From: Flavobacteriaceae bacterium UBA3356
GTDB lineage: Bacteria > Bacteroidota > Bacteroidia > Flavobacteriales > Flavobacteriaceae
Assembly (NCBI GenBank): GCA_002360635.1
Contig: DEQW01000005.1
Coordinates: 1-64,000 of the forward strand
Length of the DNA: 64,000 nucleotides
Reading direction: 5' to 3'
A program made the position numbers and the translations under genes. Of the stretch, positions 16,537 through 26,034 are shown in pieces (the first letter of the stretch is position 1; each line of letters starts with the position of its first letter). Below the pieces are notes generated by a model, which worked only from the letters and a program-made list of their open reading frames with translations, had not been told where the DNA came from and ran no database searches.

Positions 16537-19500
16537 TTACCTTTTAATTACTTTGTAGGTTCCAATTTCTCCATTTACAGAAACCTTCATAATATAAGTT
16601 CCTGTGCTTAAAGCAGAGATATCTAGTTCTGTAGTTACATTTCCAATAGTTTGGTCAACTACTTTTTGACCTAAAATATTGTAGATAGCTACATTTTCAA
16701 TAGTATCAATTGCTCTCAATGTAAGAGCATCATCTGCTGGGTTAGGATAATAAGCAAATCCGTCAATGGTATTGTCTTCAACACCTAACAAGGTTCCATC
16801 TATCGTAATATCAGTTCTACCGCCAGTATTTACAACAAACACATAATATGTTTGTCCTGCAGTAGTCGTAATTGTAGAGGATGTTCCTGGAAGACATTGA
16901 TTAGTTCCTTGCGCTACCAATGTAAGATCTGCTTCTGATGCACTTTCATCTGGTGCTTCAAAGAATGTTACTACACTTGTACCTGCAGGCGAAACAATAC
17001 TTGCTGTAGCTTCTCCGTCCCCTACTGGCGTAAAGTTATACCAAACACCGTTTGCACCATCAATATTACATCCGGTTGGGTTGCCACCTTCAGTAGTTGC
17101 TGCTGGCATAGGTACGTCTGGATCTGTATAAGGAACTCCTATTTCATCCACATCGATAGAATTTGCGATCATATCGTTTGGTGGCGGTACAGGAAGACAA
17201 TCTACATTTAAAGAGTAGTTTCCTACAGCACCTCCAAATCCGTGCACTAATATATAGTAGGTTGTACCATCGCCATCTCCTTGGAAAGCAACTTCAGATT
17301 GTAATCCAGTAGTTCCACAAGCGTCATCATTACCTGCTTCACAAACCAATGTTCCACAGTCTCCTGAGTATACAGATAATTTTGTGTCATAATCAGAATC
17401 ACAAAGTGAAACTGTATAATCTGTAACTAAGCCTGAATCATCTGTGAACGAATACCAAACACCTGGAGCTGTAATAGAAACTCCACTACATTCTGGAGCA
17501 CCACTATCTGGAGTAGCACCATCTGTTGAACCTGTAATAGTTTCGCCACAAGCAATTGGCAATGCACCTTCACATATATCATTTTCAAGAGCTGGCTCAC
17601 AAGTTACGTCTAAACTGAAGTTACCTGAAGAAGTACCAAAGCCTTCTACCATAATTAAATAGGTTGAAGAACCATCTGAATAGAAAGATACTTCAGACTG
17701 TAATCCACAAGAATCATCGTTAAATGCAATTTCATTGGTAAGGTCACAAGAATCATAAACACGAACAGCTGAATCATAATCAGTTCCGCCTCCACAAAGA
17801 GAGATAGTCACTACTTCTGCATCACCACTTCCAGTGTAAGAGAAAAATTCGTCTGGTGCATCATTTCCACCTGAATTTGTGTCACTTGCAGTTTCGCCGT
17901 TTATGCTGTCTCCGCAAGATAATGCTACAGCAAATTCGCATTCGTCATTGGATGGTGGAGTACAAATTGACATAGAGAATTGCAATACTTGACCGCTATC
18001 TCCACTAGCATCGTCACAAACTTTTAATATCCATTCTCCTGAAATACTTTCCCCATCAAAAAGGTCATTAAATGAACCTCCTACTGGAGCATAAGGTCCC
18101 ATATTAAATGGTGCAGTTGCTGCTGAAATATCAGCACCTCCGTCTTCAAAAACGGTTCCGTTGTATGCATCACTGCTACTTCCACCTAAATCCTCGGCAA
18201 GTACTATTTCAATTCCAGAAGGTGATACTAATGAAATATCAAGGTCTGAAGACCAACTGTGTGCAATATCGATGGTTACATTCTCAAAAGTTGCTGTTTC
18301 ACCAATGGTACCAAATTCTGTAACAGTTATTGGAATTTCATTTGGTGCATTAGCACAATCTGCTGTTGAAGTATCTGCCCCATCAATATCAAAAGGTACA
18401 GCTGTTGAATCGTAGGCAGTACTATCACAATTTATAGGATCTGGGTTAGCTTCTGGAAGAGTCACCCAACCATATTGGGTTAAAGTTCCAGGTTCCATTC
18501 CCCCAATTAACGTAGTAGCTCCTGTTGCAGTATCTACAGTACGTAATTCTGAATCGAAAAGAACATTATTAAAAGCTGTCATATAAACCTGGTCAGTGTT
18601 AACATCCCATGTCATACCTTGACCAAATGCAGCATCAAAACCTATATTACCAATAGATGTTGCAGCTCCTGTTGCAGTATCGATTGAATAAAGAGTGTCA
18701 TCAACGATATCATAAGTATATGCATTCCCGTCACCGTCTATTGCCAATGCAATAGCTACTGCGCCAGAAGTGCCCAAAGTACCTATTAAAGTACCTGAAA
18801 CGCCACCTATATCTATGCTATAAAAGTCTGTAGTGGTTGTGGCATATAAATTTCCGTCAGCCGGATTAAACTCTAAACCGGTTATATCTACTACACCTAC
18901 GTTACCAAGAGAAGTGTATGTTCCGCTAGCGACATCAACACTGTAAGCTTCACCAACATTGTCAATTACATAAATTGTTTCAGGGTCATTAATATCAACA
19001 GCTCCAGCTCCTTCAAAATTTGCTCCTACTGGTGCAGAAGGTCCTATTGCATTAAATACGGATGGATCTGCAGGATCGAATGATCCAACCATAGCTGCAG
19101 CATTTTCAACAGCATAGGCAACGGGATCATTATTTCCTCCGCCACCGCCACCGGTAGCAAGGATTTCAACTTCCCAACCCAATCTGTTGATTACTCCAGA
19201 AGCATTATGCTCAAATGTTAATGAGCCCGATGTTCCTGAAAAAAGAGCAGATCCGTTAGATGCAATCATATCTGCTAAATCTATATCTCCTTCATTTATT
19301 CCTCCATCGGAGTTATCAAACAACACTGTTCCAGAAGTATCTGGGCCATCATAAATTTTTAGCCAATCAAAAGTCGCGAAAACAATAAAATCTAAAAACT
19401 CTATTTCAGTTGCACCATCAAGTGTTGTAGTAGTCACACAACTGCAGTTTTCGTAGTTTCCTGGATCACCATCTGTATTAGTGCCCCCAGGACCACCATT

Positions 19501-19845
19501 GTCATAGAAAAAATCTCCAACGGCTACTGGAAACGTTTCTGTCGCACCAGTAGTTGGGATAATGTCGGCCAATGAGGCTTTATGGTTTTGTTGTTTGAAA
19601 TATCGTCTTAAACGTTGACTTTCTTCAGTAGAAAAATAATTTAAGACACTTCCTGATTTATTAGACACTTTAGAAAGTCTTGTTAAAAGTGCTTCAATTG
19701 TGACTGAAGGTGCCGCTTTTGAAATACTTTTGGCAGCTTCAATCTCTTGCTGAGAATTATCATCTAATGATGATTGAACTACTTGTGCATCCATGGTCAG
19801 TGCAAAACCGAACATCACGCACAAAAGTGAGGTAATTTTTTTCAT
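16537..19845 (-). CDS. Large secreted protein with P-domain and T9SS type A sorting signal
   Basis: The 1102-residue protein starts with a signal peptide (about 1-20, ending MDAQ). A CUB-like region follows, with FDWLKIYDGPDTSGTVLFD near 160 and a Gly/Asn linker near 230. The next region (about 240-465) repeats 'YSIDTATGAATSIG'-like units, as in beta-propeller or DUF4394-type domains. A proprotein-convertase P domain comes after it (about 500-630, ending SGEWILKVCDDASGD). Two similar domains with repeated N-D-x-C and YxIxVxGFG patterns follow. The last 75 residues, beginning YYPNPADDAL and ending GTYKVIKR, are a T9SS type A sorting domain. No protease domain is visible, so it is probably an adhesin-like or carbohydrate-interacting surface protein. 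Confidence 0.88.
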   Translation of the reverse strand: MKKITSLLCVMFGFALTMDAQVVQSSLDDNSQQEIEAAKSISKAAPSVTIEALLTRLSKVSNKSGSVLNYFSTEESQRLRRYFKQQNHKASLADIIPTTGATETFPVAVGDFFYDNGGPGGTNTDGDPGNYENCSCVTTTTLDGATEIEFLDFIVFATFDWLKIYDGPDTSGTVLFDNSDGGINEGDIDLADMIASNGSALFSGTSGSLTFEHNASGVINRLGWEVEILATGGGGGGNNDPVAYAVENAAAMVGSFDPADPSVFNAIGPSAPVGANFEGAGAVDINDPETIYVIDNVGEAYSVDVASGTYTSLGNVGVVDITGLEFNPADGNLYATTTTDFYSIDIGGVSGTLIGTLGTSGAVAIALAIDGDGNAYTYDIVDDTLYSIDTATGAATSIGNIGFDAAFGQGMTWDVNTDQVYMTAFNNVLFDSELRTVDTATGATTLIGGMEPGTLTQYGWVTLPEANPDPINCDSTAYDSTAVPFDIDGADTSTADCANAPNEIPITVTEFGTIGETATFENVTIDIAHSWSSDLDISLVSPSGIEIVLAEDLGGSSSDAYNGTVFEDGGADISAATAPFNMGPYAPVGGSFNDLFDGESISGEWILKVCDDASGDSGQVLQFSMSICTPPSNDECEFAVALSCGDSINGETASDTNSGGNDAPDEFFSYTGSGDAEVVTISLCGGGTDYDSAVRVYDSCDLTNEIAFNDDSCGLQSEVSFYSDGSSTYLIMVEGFGTSSGNFSLDVTCEPALENDICEGALPIACGETITGSTDGATPDSGAPECSGVSITAPGVWYSFTDDSGLVTDYTVSLCDSDYDTKLSVYSGDCGTLVCEAGNDDACGTTGLQSEVAFQGDGDGTTYYILVHGFGGAVGNYSLNVDCLPVPPPNDMIANSIDVDEIGVPYTDPDVPMPAATTEGGNPTGCNIDGANGVWYNFTPVGDGEATASIVSPAGTSVVTFFEAPDESASEADLTLVAQGTNQCLPGTSSTITTTAGQTYYVFVVNTGGRTDITIDGTLLGVEDNTIDGFAYYPNPADDALTLRAIDTIENVAIYNILGQKVVDQTIGNVTTELDISALSTGTYIMKVSVNGEIGTYKVIKR

Positions 19846-19960
19846 AATTAAAATTAGAGTTTAGTTAATATTAGCTTAAAAGTATTCAAAAAAAATCTTA
19901 AAGACAAGGAAACTGACAGCAAAACAATAAACCAACCTACTTATCGTTACTATTTTAACA

Positions 19961-19992
19961 AAAAAAAAGACCCACACATCGTGCAGGTCTTT
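19961..19992 (-). terminator. Terminator of fabI
   Basis: AAAGACC (19966-19972) and GGTCTTT (19986-19992) pair, and the inner bases extend the stem on the minus strand with wobble pairs. A run of nine Ts follows on that strand. It lies 24 bp past the fabI stop. Confidence 0.8.
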
Positions 19993-20015
19993 ACATTTTT
20001 ATCAGTCAAAAGTTA

Positions 20016-20828
20016 TTATTCCTCAAAAGCTTCGATTACAGCATCGCTTACACCAACATTTGAAAAACCTCCATCATTGAATAAGTTTTGAAGTGTTACG
20101 CGTTTAGTTAAATCACTAAATAAGGTAATTGTATAATTAGCACAATCTATTGCTGTTGCATTGCCCAGAGGGGACATTTTATCTGCATAGGATATAAAGC
20201 CATCAAACCCTTTTACTCCTTTTCCAGCTGTGGTTGGCGTAGGTGATTGTGAAATGGTGTTTACGCGCACTTTTTTATCTCTTCCGAAGAAATATCCGAA
20301 ACTTCTAGCAATAGACTCCAAATACGCTTTATTATCTGCCATATCGTTATAATCTGGAAATACTCGCTGTGCGGCCATATAGGTTAACGCAACTATACTT
20401 CCCCATTCGTTCATAGCATTTTTTTTATATAATACACTCATTGTTTTATGAAAAGAAACTGCTGAAATATCCCATCCTTTGTGGGTCCAGTCGTAGTTTT
20501 GATCAGTATAGTGTTTTCCTTTTCGAACGTTAACAGACATTCCTATAGAGTGTAAAACGAAATCTAACTTTCCGCCCAAAATTTCAGTTGCTTTTTCAAC
20601 AAGGTTTTCTAAATCTTCCATATTGGTTGCATCTGCAGGGATGATTTCAGAATTTGTTTTCTTTGCCAACTCGTTTATCTGTCCCATACGTAAAGCTATA
20701 GGTGCGTTTGTCAATACAAAAGTTCCGCCTTCTTCGTGTACACGCTCGGCTGTTTTCCATGCGATGGAATTTTCATCCAATGCGCCAAAAATAATTCCTC
20801 GTTTTCCTTTTAATAAATTATATGCCAT
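20016..20828 (-). CDS. fabI: Enoyl-[acyl-carrier-protein] reductase (NADH), FabI type
   Basis: FabI reduces the enoyl-ACP double bond in the last step of each fatty-acid elongation cycle. The 270-residue protein has the FabI-type start (L-K-G-K-R-G-I-I-F-G), the glycine-rich nucleotide site and the LDFVLHSIGMS segment (about residues 88-98). The catalytic Tyr-x6-Lys pair lies in YNDMADNK (about 153-160), followed by RVNTISQSPTPTTAG. The spacing of six between Tyr and Lys separates FabI from ordinary SDR enzymes. It starts 49 bp after the recN stop on the same strand. Confidence 0.95.
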   Translation of the reverse strand: MAYNLLKGKRGIIFGALDENSIAWKTAERVHEEGGTFVLTNAPIALRMGQINELAKKTNSEIIPADATNMEDLENLVEKATEILGGKLDFVLHSIGMSVNVRKGKHYTDQNYDWTHKGWDISAVSFHKTMSVLYKKNAMNEWGSIVALTYMAAQRVFPDYNDMADNKAYLESIARSFGYFFGRDKKVRVNTISQSPTPTTAGKGVKGFDGFISYADKMSPLGNATAIDCANYTITLFSDLTKRVTLQNLFNDGGFSNVGVSDAVIEAFEE

Positions 20829-20877
20829 ATCTAGTTGCTTAGGTTATTTTCAATGTTTTATTATGTAAATATACGTT

Positions 20878-22530
20878 TTAATTCAGTAATTCTTTAGCGT
20901 GCGCCAACGCAGAATCGGTTACTTTCTTTCCTCCTATCATTTGCGCGATTTCAACAATACGTTCTTCTTCGGTTAACGTTTTTAATCGAGTAACAGTAAC
21001 ATTATTGACATCTTCTTTATACACCTTAATATGTTGTGCTCCTTTCGATGCTATTTGCGGCAAGTGTGTAATGCTTACCAATTGCATGCCTTGGCTCATC
21101 CCATCCATAATAGCCGCCATTTTATTTGCAATCTCACCAGAAACCCCTGTATCAATTTCGTCAAAGATAAGGGTAGGCAAGGTTTGATATTCTGCTAAAA
21201 CCGCTTTAACGGCTAACATAATCCTGCTCATTTCGCCACCGGAAGCTACTTTCTTAATAGAACCCATTGTAGTGCCTTTGTTGGCAGTAAATAACAACTC
21301 AAGCGTATCTGTTCCATTTTCACGAAGAGTTTCTGTATGGGTTAATTTGAAGTCGAAACGCGCATTTGGCAATCCAAGTTTTGCTAAAATAGCTTCTAAC
21401 TTTTCTTTTAATTTAGGAATTACCTTTTCACGAGAATTATGGATTAACCCACCTGTTTTTCTTACCTCACCTTGTAAAGTAATTACTTCTTTTTCTAGGT
21501 TCTCAATACGGGCATCCAGATTATTTGTATTAGTGATACTAGTCTCTAGCTCGTTTTTAATATCCAATAATTCTGAAACTGTTGCAACATTATGCTTTTG
21601 TTGTAATTTATGAAGTGTTTGCAGCTTTTCGTTAATTTCTAAAAGTTGCTGCGGATCAGCTTCTATTGACGTCGCTATCTGTTCGGTTTCTTCACTTAAA
21701 TCATCTAATTCAATAATCACGCTGTTCAACCGTTCCCAAAGCGAATTATAAACCGAGCCATAATTTTTTAACTGGTTTAATGCTGCCCGTGCTTCTTTTG
21801 CCGTTTCAAGCGTTCCTATTTGCTCTTCAGAAAACAACTGAACTACTTTTGAAAGTGTTTCCTGTATTTCTTCCGCATTACTTAAGGTTTCATAGGTTTC
21901 TTCCAATTGGTCTTGATCAATACCTTCTAAATTTGCTTCTTCTAATTCGGTAAATAAAAAGGTGTTGTAATCGATTTCTTTTGAAGCTTCGCTTTTTTCA
22001 ATTTTAGCATTTTCTAAGGCTTCAGAAGTAGTTTTGTAACGCTGTAATTGTTCAGAATATGTATTTCGTAAGGAAGAATTATCCGCAAGCGCATCTATCA
22101 CTTTCATTTGATAATTTTCTTCAGCTAAAGAAAGCGTTTCGTGCTGACTATGAATATCGACCAAGTGTGGGCCAACCGCCTGTAGTTGTGAAAGTGTAAC
22201 CGGCGTATCGTTTATAAATGCACGTGATTTACCACTGGGTAAAATTTCTCTTCGAATGATGGTATGCGCATCATAATCCAGATCGTTTTCTTCAAAAATA
22301 GTTTGTAATTTGAATTTTTCGATCGCAAATTCAGCTTCTATCACACACTTTTTTGAAGCATCTTTCATACTGCTCAAATCGGCACGTTTACCTAACACCA
22401 AGGACAATGCTCCTAAGAGAATGGATTTTCCCGCCCCCGTTTCACCAGTAATAATCGTCAGTCCATTATTGAAGTCCATACGGATGTCTTCAATTAAGGC
22501 ATAATTTTTTATGGAAATAGTTGTTATCAC
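20878..22530 (-). CDS. recN: DNA repair protein RecN
   Basis: RecN is an SMC-like ATPase that acts in double-strand break repair. The 550-residue protein has Walker A GETGAGKSILLGA (about residues 29-41) and a central coiled coil (about 150-370). The signature VASGGEMSRIMLA lies near 428, and Walker B TLIFDEIDTGVSG near 453. The D-loop region and MQLVSITHLPQIAS near 483 complete the ATPase. The length is standard. It is probably transcribed with fabI, and a 111-bp gap separates it from porD upstream. Confidence 0.96.
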   Translation of the reverse strand: MITTISIKNYALIEDIRMDFNNGLTIITGETGAGKSILLGALSLVLGKRADLSSMKDASKKCVIEAEFAIEKFKLQTIFEENDLDYDAHTIIRREILPSGKSRAFINDTPVTLSQLQAVGPHLVDIHSQHETLSLAEENYQMKVIDALADNSSLRNTYSEQLQRYKTTSEALENAKIEKSEASKEIDYNTFLFTELEEANLEGIDQDQLEETYETLSNAEEIQETLSKVVQLFSEEQIGTLETAKEARAALNQLKNYGSVYNSLWERLNSVIIELDDLSEETEQIATSIEADPQQLLEINEKLQTLHKLQQKHNVATVSELLDIKNELETSITNTNNLDARIENLEKEVITLQGEVRKTGGLIHNSREKVIPKLKEKLEAILAKLGLPNARFDFKLTHTETLRENGTDTLELLFTANKGTTMGSIKKVASGGEMSRIMLAVKAVLAEYQTLPTLIFDEIDTGVSGEIANKMAAIMDGMSQGMQLVSITHLPQIASKGAQHIKVYKEDVNNVTVTRLKTLTEEERIVEIAQMIGGKKVTDSALAHAKELLN

Positions 22531-22641
22531 AGCTGTAAATCAAGTTAAGTTTCCAATTATTCTAAAAGTAAAAATACAGTTTTGGAAACAACTTCTAATG
22601 TAAAATGGTTTTTTTACAACAGCAAGAAAAAAAGAAGTAGA

Positions 22642-23532
22642 TTAAAATTTAATTTCGCTCCAATTACTACGTTTTGTAGGAGCCATTTTGTTTAAGTTTT
22701 CAACTAAATCCACAATATCCACACTGGGCCCACCACTGAATATACTCTGTATTTCATCACTTTTAGCATCAAAAAATGTGCGTAATATAAATGAGTTTGG
22801 CCGTCGGTTATTAATTTTTGCAAGTGTTTCGATGGCACCAATAATAGCTTGTTTCCCTTCTTTAGGGTTTTGCGACATTACATCTAAGCCTTTTCTATGA
22901 TAATCGTACATGGCAGTGTGAAATTCTTGATATACGTTTGAAAGCACTGCTTCATTATAACGGTAACGGGTTTGGGTACCATCGGTAGGTTTCCAGCCTG
23001 AAAAATTGCTAGAAGCAGCTGTATTTACAATTTGTTTGGCCGTTTCAAAATATTCCTGCCCGCCGTTAAGCTCAAAGGTATCTGCGTCTAACCCAATAAC
23101 AGTATATACGTGGTAAGCTATAACTGAAATTAAATTTGAATTAAACGTATTTAAATTGAAATTCAGCGGTTGAAACTCAGTATAATCAAAACTGAACTGA
23201 CGGTCATTATAGTTATAAATTGGCGTATCGTACGTTGAATTAAACGTAGGCCTAGCCGCTTGAATTTGAATGGTTGCCGTGAAAGAGTTCGATTCAAAAT
23301 CTGAAATAATAATCGACATATTACAATCTATTCGCTCTTGGTTTTTATAAACCTTAATAGTCCATGTGGTTGTGTTTATAAAATCGGTCAATTCTTGCTG
23401 AAGCGTTCTAAACACTTGTAAATTGGGTTGTCCTGTTTGTTCAGCGTCTACTACAACGGTACAATTAAGCTCTTGTGCCTGTGTAGAAAATGAAAGGGTA
23501 AGAACGGAAAGTAATAGTAAAAATCTACGCAT
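22642..23532 (-). CDS. porD: Type IX secretion system protein PorD (DUF4835)
   Basis: The 296-residue protein has a signal peptide (about 1-19, ending STQAQ) and the DUF4835 pattern: ELNCTVVVDAEQ near 20, a long beta-rich middle containing QTQ/RPTFNS and FDYTEF segments, and SNFSGWKPTDGTQTRYRYNE near 175. DUF4835 corresponds to PorD of the T9SS, whose biochemical role is unclear. Two T9SS-sorted proteins are encoded in this window, so the system is in use. It overlaps the coaBC stop by 8 bases in the conserved cluster bamD-rpoZ-coaBC-porD. Confidence 0.88.
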   Translation of the reverse strand: MRRFLLLLSVLTLSFSTQAQELNCTVVVDAEQTGQPNLQVFRTLQQELTDFINTTTWTIKVYKNQERIDCNMSIIISDFESNSFTATIQIQAARPTFNSTYDTPIYNYNDRQFSFDYTEFQPLNFNLNTFNSNLISVIAYHVYTVIGLDADTFELNGGQEYFETAKQIVNTAASSNFSGWKPTDGTQTRYRYNEAVLSNVYQEFHTAMYDYHRKGLDVMSQNPKEGKQAIIGAIETLAKINNRRPNSFILRTFFDAKSDEIQSIFSGGPSVDIVDLVENLNKMAPTKRSNWSEIKF

Positions 23533-24736
23533 CTATTTGTTGTATAATGTATTGTAAAATATCGTTTGCAACTTCGGTCTTTGGTTTAACAGCAAAAGCC
23601 TCTACTTTATTGTGTTTGTCGATTAAAGTCACTTTGTTCGTGTCTGCTTTAAACCCAGCACCTTTGTCTTTGAGCGAATTTAAAACAATTAAATCTAAAT
23701 TCTTTTTTTTCAGTTTGCTTTTTGCATTTTCAAGCTCGTTTTGAGTTTCCAATGCAAAACCAGTTAAAAATTGATGTTCTTTTATTTCGCCTAACGACTT
23801 TAAAATATCCTGTGTTTTTTCTAACTGAATCGTTAATGTAGCATCATTCTTTTTTATTTTTTCTGAAGCAACATCTTTCGGTCTATAATCTGCTACTGCC
23901 GCACTTAAAATAGCAATATCACATGAAGCAAAATGGTTACGGGCAGCTTGGTACATTTCTTCTGCTGAAGTAACTGAAATCACCTCAACAAGACTATGAT
24001 TTAAACTTAAACTCACAGGACCAGAAACCAATACCACCTCAGCACCTAGTTTTGCAGCTGTTTCAGCAATGGCATATCCCATTTTCCCACTAGAATGATT
24101 GCCAATAAAACGAACGGGATCAATGGCTTCATAAGTAGGGCCAGCTGTAATCAATACTTTTTTACCGTGTAAAGGTGATTTATTTTGAATGTCTTTTTCT
24201 AGAAAAGAAACAATGTGTTCAGGTTCTGCCATACGACCTTTTCCTGTTAAACCACTTGCCAGTTCACCTTCTTCAGCAGGAATTTGAATATTTCCGAAGG
24301 AATTTAATTTATTGAAAGTTTCAGTAGTACTGGGATGTTTGTGCATGTCCAAATCCATCGCTGGAGCAAAATAAACAGGACATTTTGCCGAAAGATACGT
24401 TGCCAACAATAGGTTGTTGCTGGTACCGTTTGCCATTTTGGAAAGTGTGTTGGCTGTTGCTGGCGCTATCACAAATAAATCTGCCCAAAGGCCTAACTCA
24501 ACATGGTTATTCCATTGGGCATTTTCATCTTCTTCATTGGTAAATGAAGATAAAACTTCGTTTTTAGAAAGTGTAGAAAGTGTAAGTGGAGTGACAAAAT
24601 CCTTAGCTGAAGGTGTCATGACCACTTTTACGTTAGCTCCTTTTTTAATTAATAGTCTAACTAAAAAAGCAGCCTTGTAAGCGGCAATACCGGCTGTAAC
24701 GCCAAGCAACACATTTTTACCGCTTAAAATAGACAT
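23525..24736 (-). CDS. coaBC: Bifunctional phosphopantothenoylcysteine decarboxylase / phosphopantothenate-cysteine ligase
   Basis: The 403-residue fusion carries out two steps of coenzyme A synthesis. The N-terminal flavin-dependent decarboxylase (about 1-180) has GVTAGIAAYKAAFLVR, the catalytic His in NNHVELGLWAD near 76, and APAMDLDMHKHPST near 125. The C-terminal synthetase (about 190-400) has VLITAGPTYEAIDPVRFIGNHSSGKMG and the KKNDATLTIQLEKTQDIL region. It overlaps porD by 8 bases and follows rpoZ by 4 bp. CoaE, the last enzyme of the pathway, is also in this window but in a separate operon. Confidence 0.96.
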   Translation of the reverse strand: MSILSGKNVLLGVTAGIAAYKAAFLVRLLIKKGANVKVVMTPSAKDFVTPLTLSTLSKNEVLSSFTNEEDENAQWNNHVELGLWADLFVIAPATANTLSKMANGTSNNLLLATYLSAKCPVYFAPAMDLDMHKHPSTTETFNKLNSFGNIQIPAEEGELASGLTGKGRMAEPEHIVSFLEKDIQNKSPLHGKKVLITAGPTYEAIDPVRFIGNHSSGKMGYAIAETAAKLGAEVVLVSGPVSLSLNHSLVEVISVTSAEEMYQAARNHFASCDIAILSAAVADYRPKDVASEKIKKNDATLTIQLEKTQDILKSLGEIKEHQFLTGFALETQNELENAKSKLKKKNLDLIVLNSLKDKGAGFKADTNKVTLIDKHNKVEAFAVKPKTEVANDILQYIIQQIDA

Positions 24737-24740
24737 CTTT

Positions 24741-25076
24741 TTACTTATCTAATTCTTCTTCCTTGGTGTTACGGTAGTAAATTTTGTCGTTTAACCACTC
24801 CTCTACTGCAAGTGCGTGAGGTTTTGGTAAACGTTCGTAGAACTTAGAAACTTCAATTTGTTCCTTGTTTTCAAAAATTTCTTCCAAACTGTCATTGTAG
24901 GTAGCAAATTCATCTAGTTTTTCAAGAAGTTCTTTCTTGATGTCTCCGTTAATTTGCGTAGCTCTTTTCGAGATAATTGAAATGGCCTCGTAAATATTTT
25001 CAGTTGGCGCGTCAATTTTGTTCTTATCAATCGTCGTTGTATTGATAGGAGCTTCAGAATTTTTAATATCTATCAT
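24741..25076 (-). CDS. rpoZ: DNA-directed RNA polymerase omega subunit (Bacteroidota form)
   Basis: The 111-residue protein has the Rpb6/omega core: NIYEAISIISKRATQIN (about residues 28-44), followed by an acidic helix and a C-terminal extension with PKPHALAVEEWLNDKIYYRN. Omega helps assemble and stabilise the polymerase through the beta-prime subunit. The Bacteroidota version is longer and more divergent than in Proteobacteria. Its place between bamD (10 bp away) and coaBC (4 bp away) is the arrangement expected in flavobacteria and supports the call. Confidence 0.87.
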   Translation of the reverse strand: MIDIKNSEAPINTTTIDKNKIDAPTENIYEAISIISKRATQINGDIKKELLEKLDEFATYNDSLEEIFENKEQIEVSKFYERLPKPHALAVEEWLNDKIYYRNTKEEELDK

Positions 25077-25086
25077 AATTCTTGTT

Positions 25087-25899
25087 TTAACTTTTTGGTT
25101 CTGTCTCGCCTAAGCGTTCCGTTATATCTTGTGCAATTATATCTGCTTCGGCTCTTAAATCGGTATCGCTATAATACTTTAAAAATTTATTGTAATATTC
25201 TTTTGCTGCGATTAGTCGTTCTTCTTTTAACGAAGGAATACTAAGTAAAGCCAGTTCATAAGCGGCTTGCAATCTTCCGAAGAAAGCATCTTTTCTATAT
25301 TTTGAACCGGGAAAATCTGCAATAAAGTTGTCATACGATTCAATTGCCGGTCTGTAATCGCCTATATATTCGGCTATTTTTAAATTTTGATGGGCAATTT
25401 CAATATTCTTTTTTTCAATTTTTCCTTGTAATTCAGCAACCAGTTTGTTGGCTTCCAGCCTTTTTTCTGACTCTGGATATTTATTGATATAATTTTGAAG
25501 TTTCTCCAAGGCCGTATAGGTGTCTTCTTGATCTAACGAATAGCGTGGAGAAAGCTCATAATAACTTTTTGCAGAGCGGTATGCAGCAACTTCTACACTA
25601 TCACTTTGCGGATAAGACGTTTCAAAACGTTCAAATTGATATCCTGCCAAATAATAATCTTCTAAGTTGTAAAAGGTATTGGAGTATAAAAACATAAGCC
25701 GTTCCCCTTGAGGTTTTCCACGATAAACAGGTACAATCTGCTCAAATAACTTTAAAGCTTTTTTGTATTTTCCTTGTTTATACAATGAATCTGCCAAGGC
25801 ATATTTTTTCCCTGTATCATCAGATGATAACACCTTTTGATAGTTACTACAGGAACTTAAGATAATTGCGGCAAAAAGTAATAAAAAGCTTGTCTTCAT
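25087..25899 (-). CDS. bamD: Outer-membrane assembly lipoprotein BamD
   Basis: The start at 25899 is preferred over the ATG at 25914, because a promoter at 25919-25948 would place the transcript start near 25912. It also puts a proper signal peptide first (MKTSFLLLFAA), with lipobox LSSC. The 270-residue product has tandem tetratricopeptide-type helices: YALADSLYKQGKYKKALKLFE, then LEDYYLAGYQFERF and SYYELSPRYSLDQ. BamD is the essential lipoprotein of the BAM complex that inserts beta-barrel proteins into the outer membrane. It heads the cluster with rpoZ, coaBC and porD. Confidence 0.93.
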   Translation of the reverse strand: MKTSFLLLFAAIILSSCSNYQKVLSSDDTGKKYALADSLYKQGKYKKALKLFEQIVPVYRGKPQGERLMFLYSNTFYNLEDYYLAGYQFERFETSYPQSDSVEVAAYRSAKSYYELSPRYSLDQEDTYTALEKLQNYINKYPESEKRLEANKLVAELQGKIEKKNIEIAHQNLKIAEYIGDYRPAIESYDNFIADFPGSKYRKDAFFGRLQAAYELALLSIPSLKEERLIAAKEYYNKFLKYYSDTDLRAEADIIAQDITERLGETEPKS

Positions 25900-25918
25900 A
25901 GTGCTAAAAAACATCGTG

Positions 25919-25948
25919 CAAAATTAGTGAATTAAATGGGATTACAAA
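25919..25948 (-). promoter_or_regulatory. Bacteroidota promoter of the bamD operon
   Basis: On the minus strand TTTG (25948-25945) is followed after 18 nt by TAATTTTG (25926-25919). This matches the TTTG-N19-TAnnTTTG consensus closely and fixes the likely bamD start at 25899. Confidence 0.75.
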
Positions 25949-25995
25949 AACTAATTATAAGGCTAAATTATTGTGTTAAAACCAATAAAAAGAGT

Positions 25996-26029
25996 CTTTT
26001 AGAAAATATTAACTGTATTTTTCTAAAAG
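25996..26029 (-). terminator. AT-rich terminator-like hairpin after dapA
   Basis: CTTTTAGAAAATA (25996-26008) pairs with TATTTTTCTAAAAG (26016-26029), with one bulged base. It starts 6 bp past the dapA stop, but a weak ACTCTTTTT stretch follows rather than an immediate T run. Confidence 0.5.
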
Positions 26030-26034
26030 CGAGG

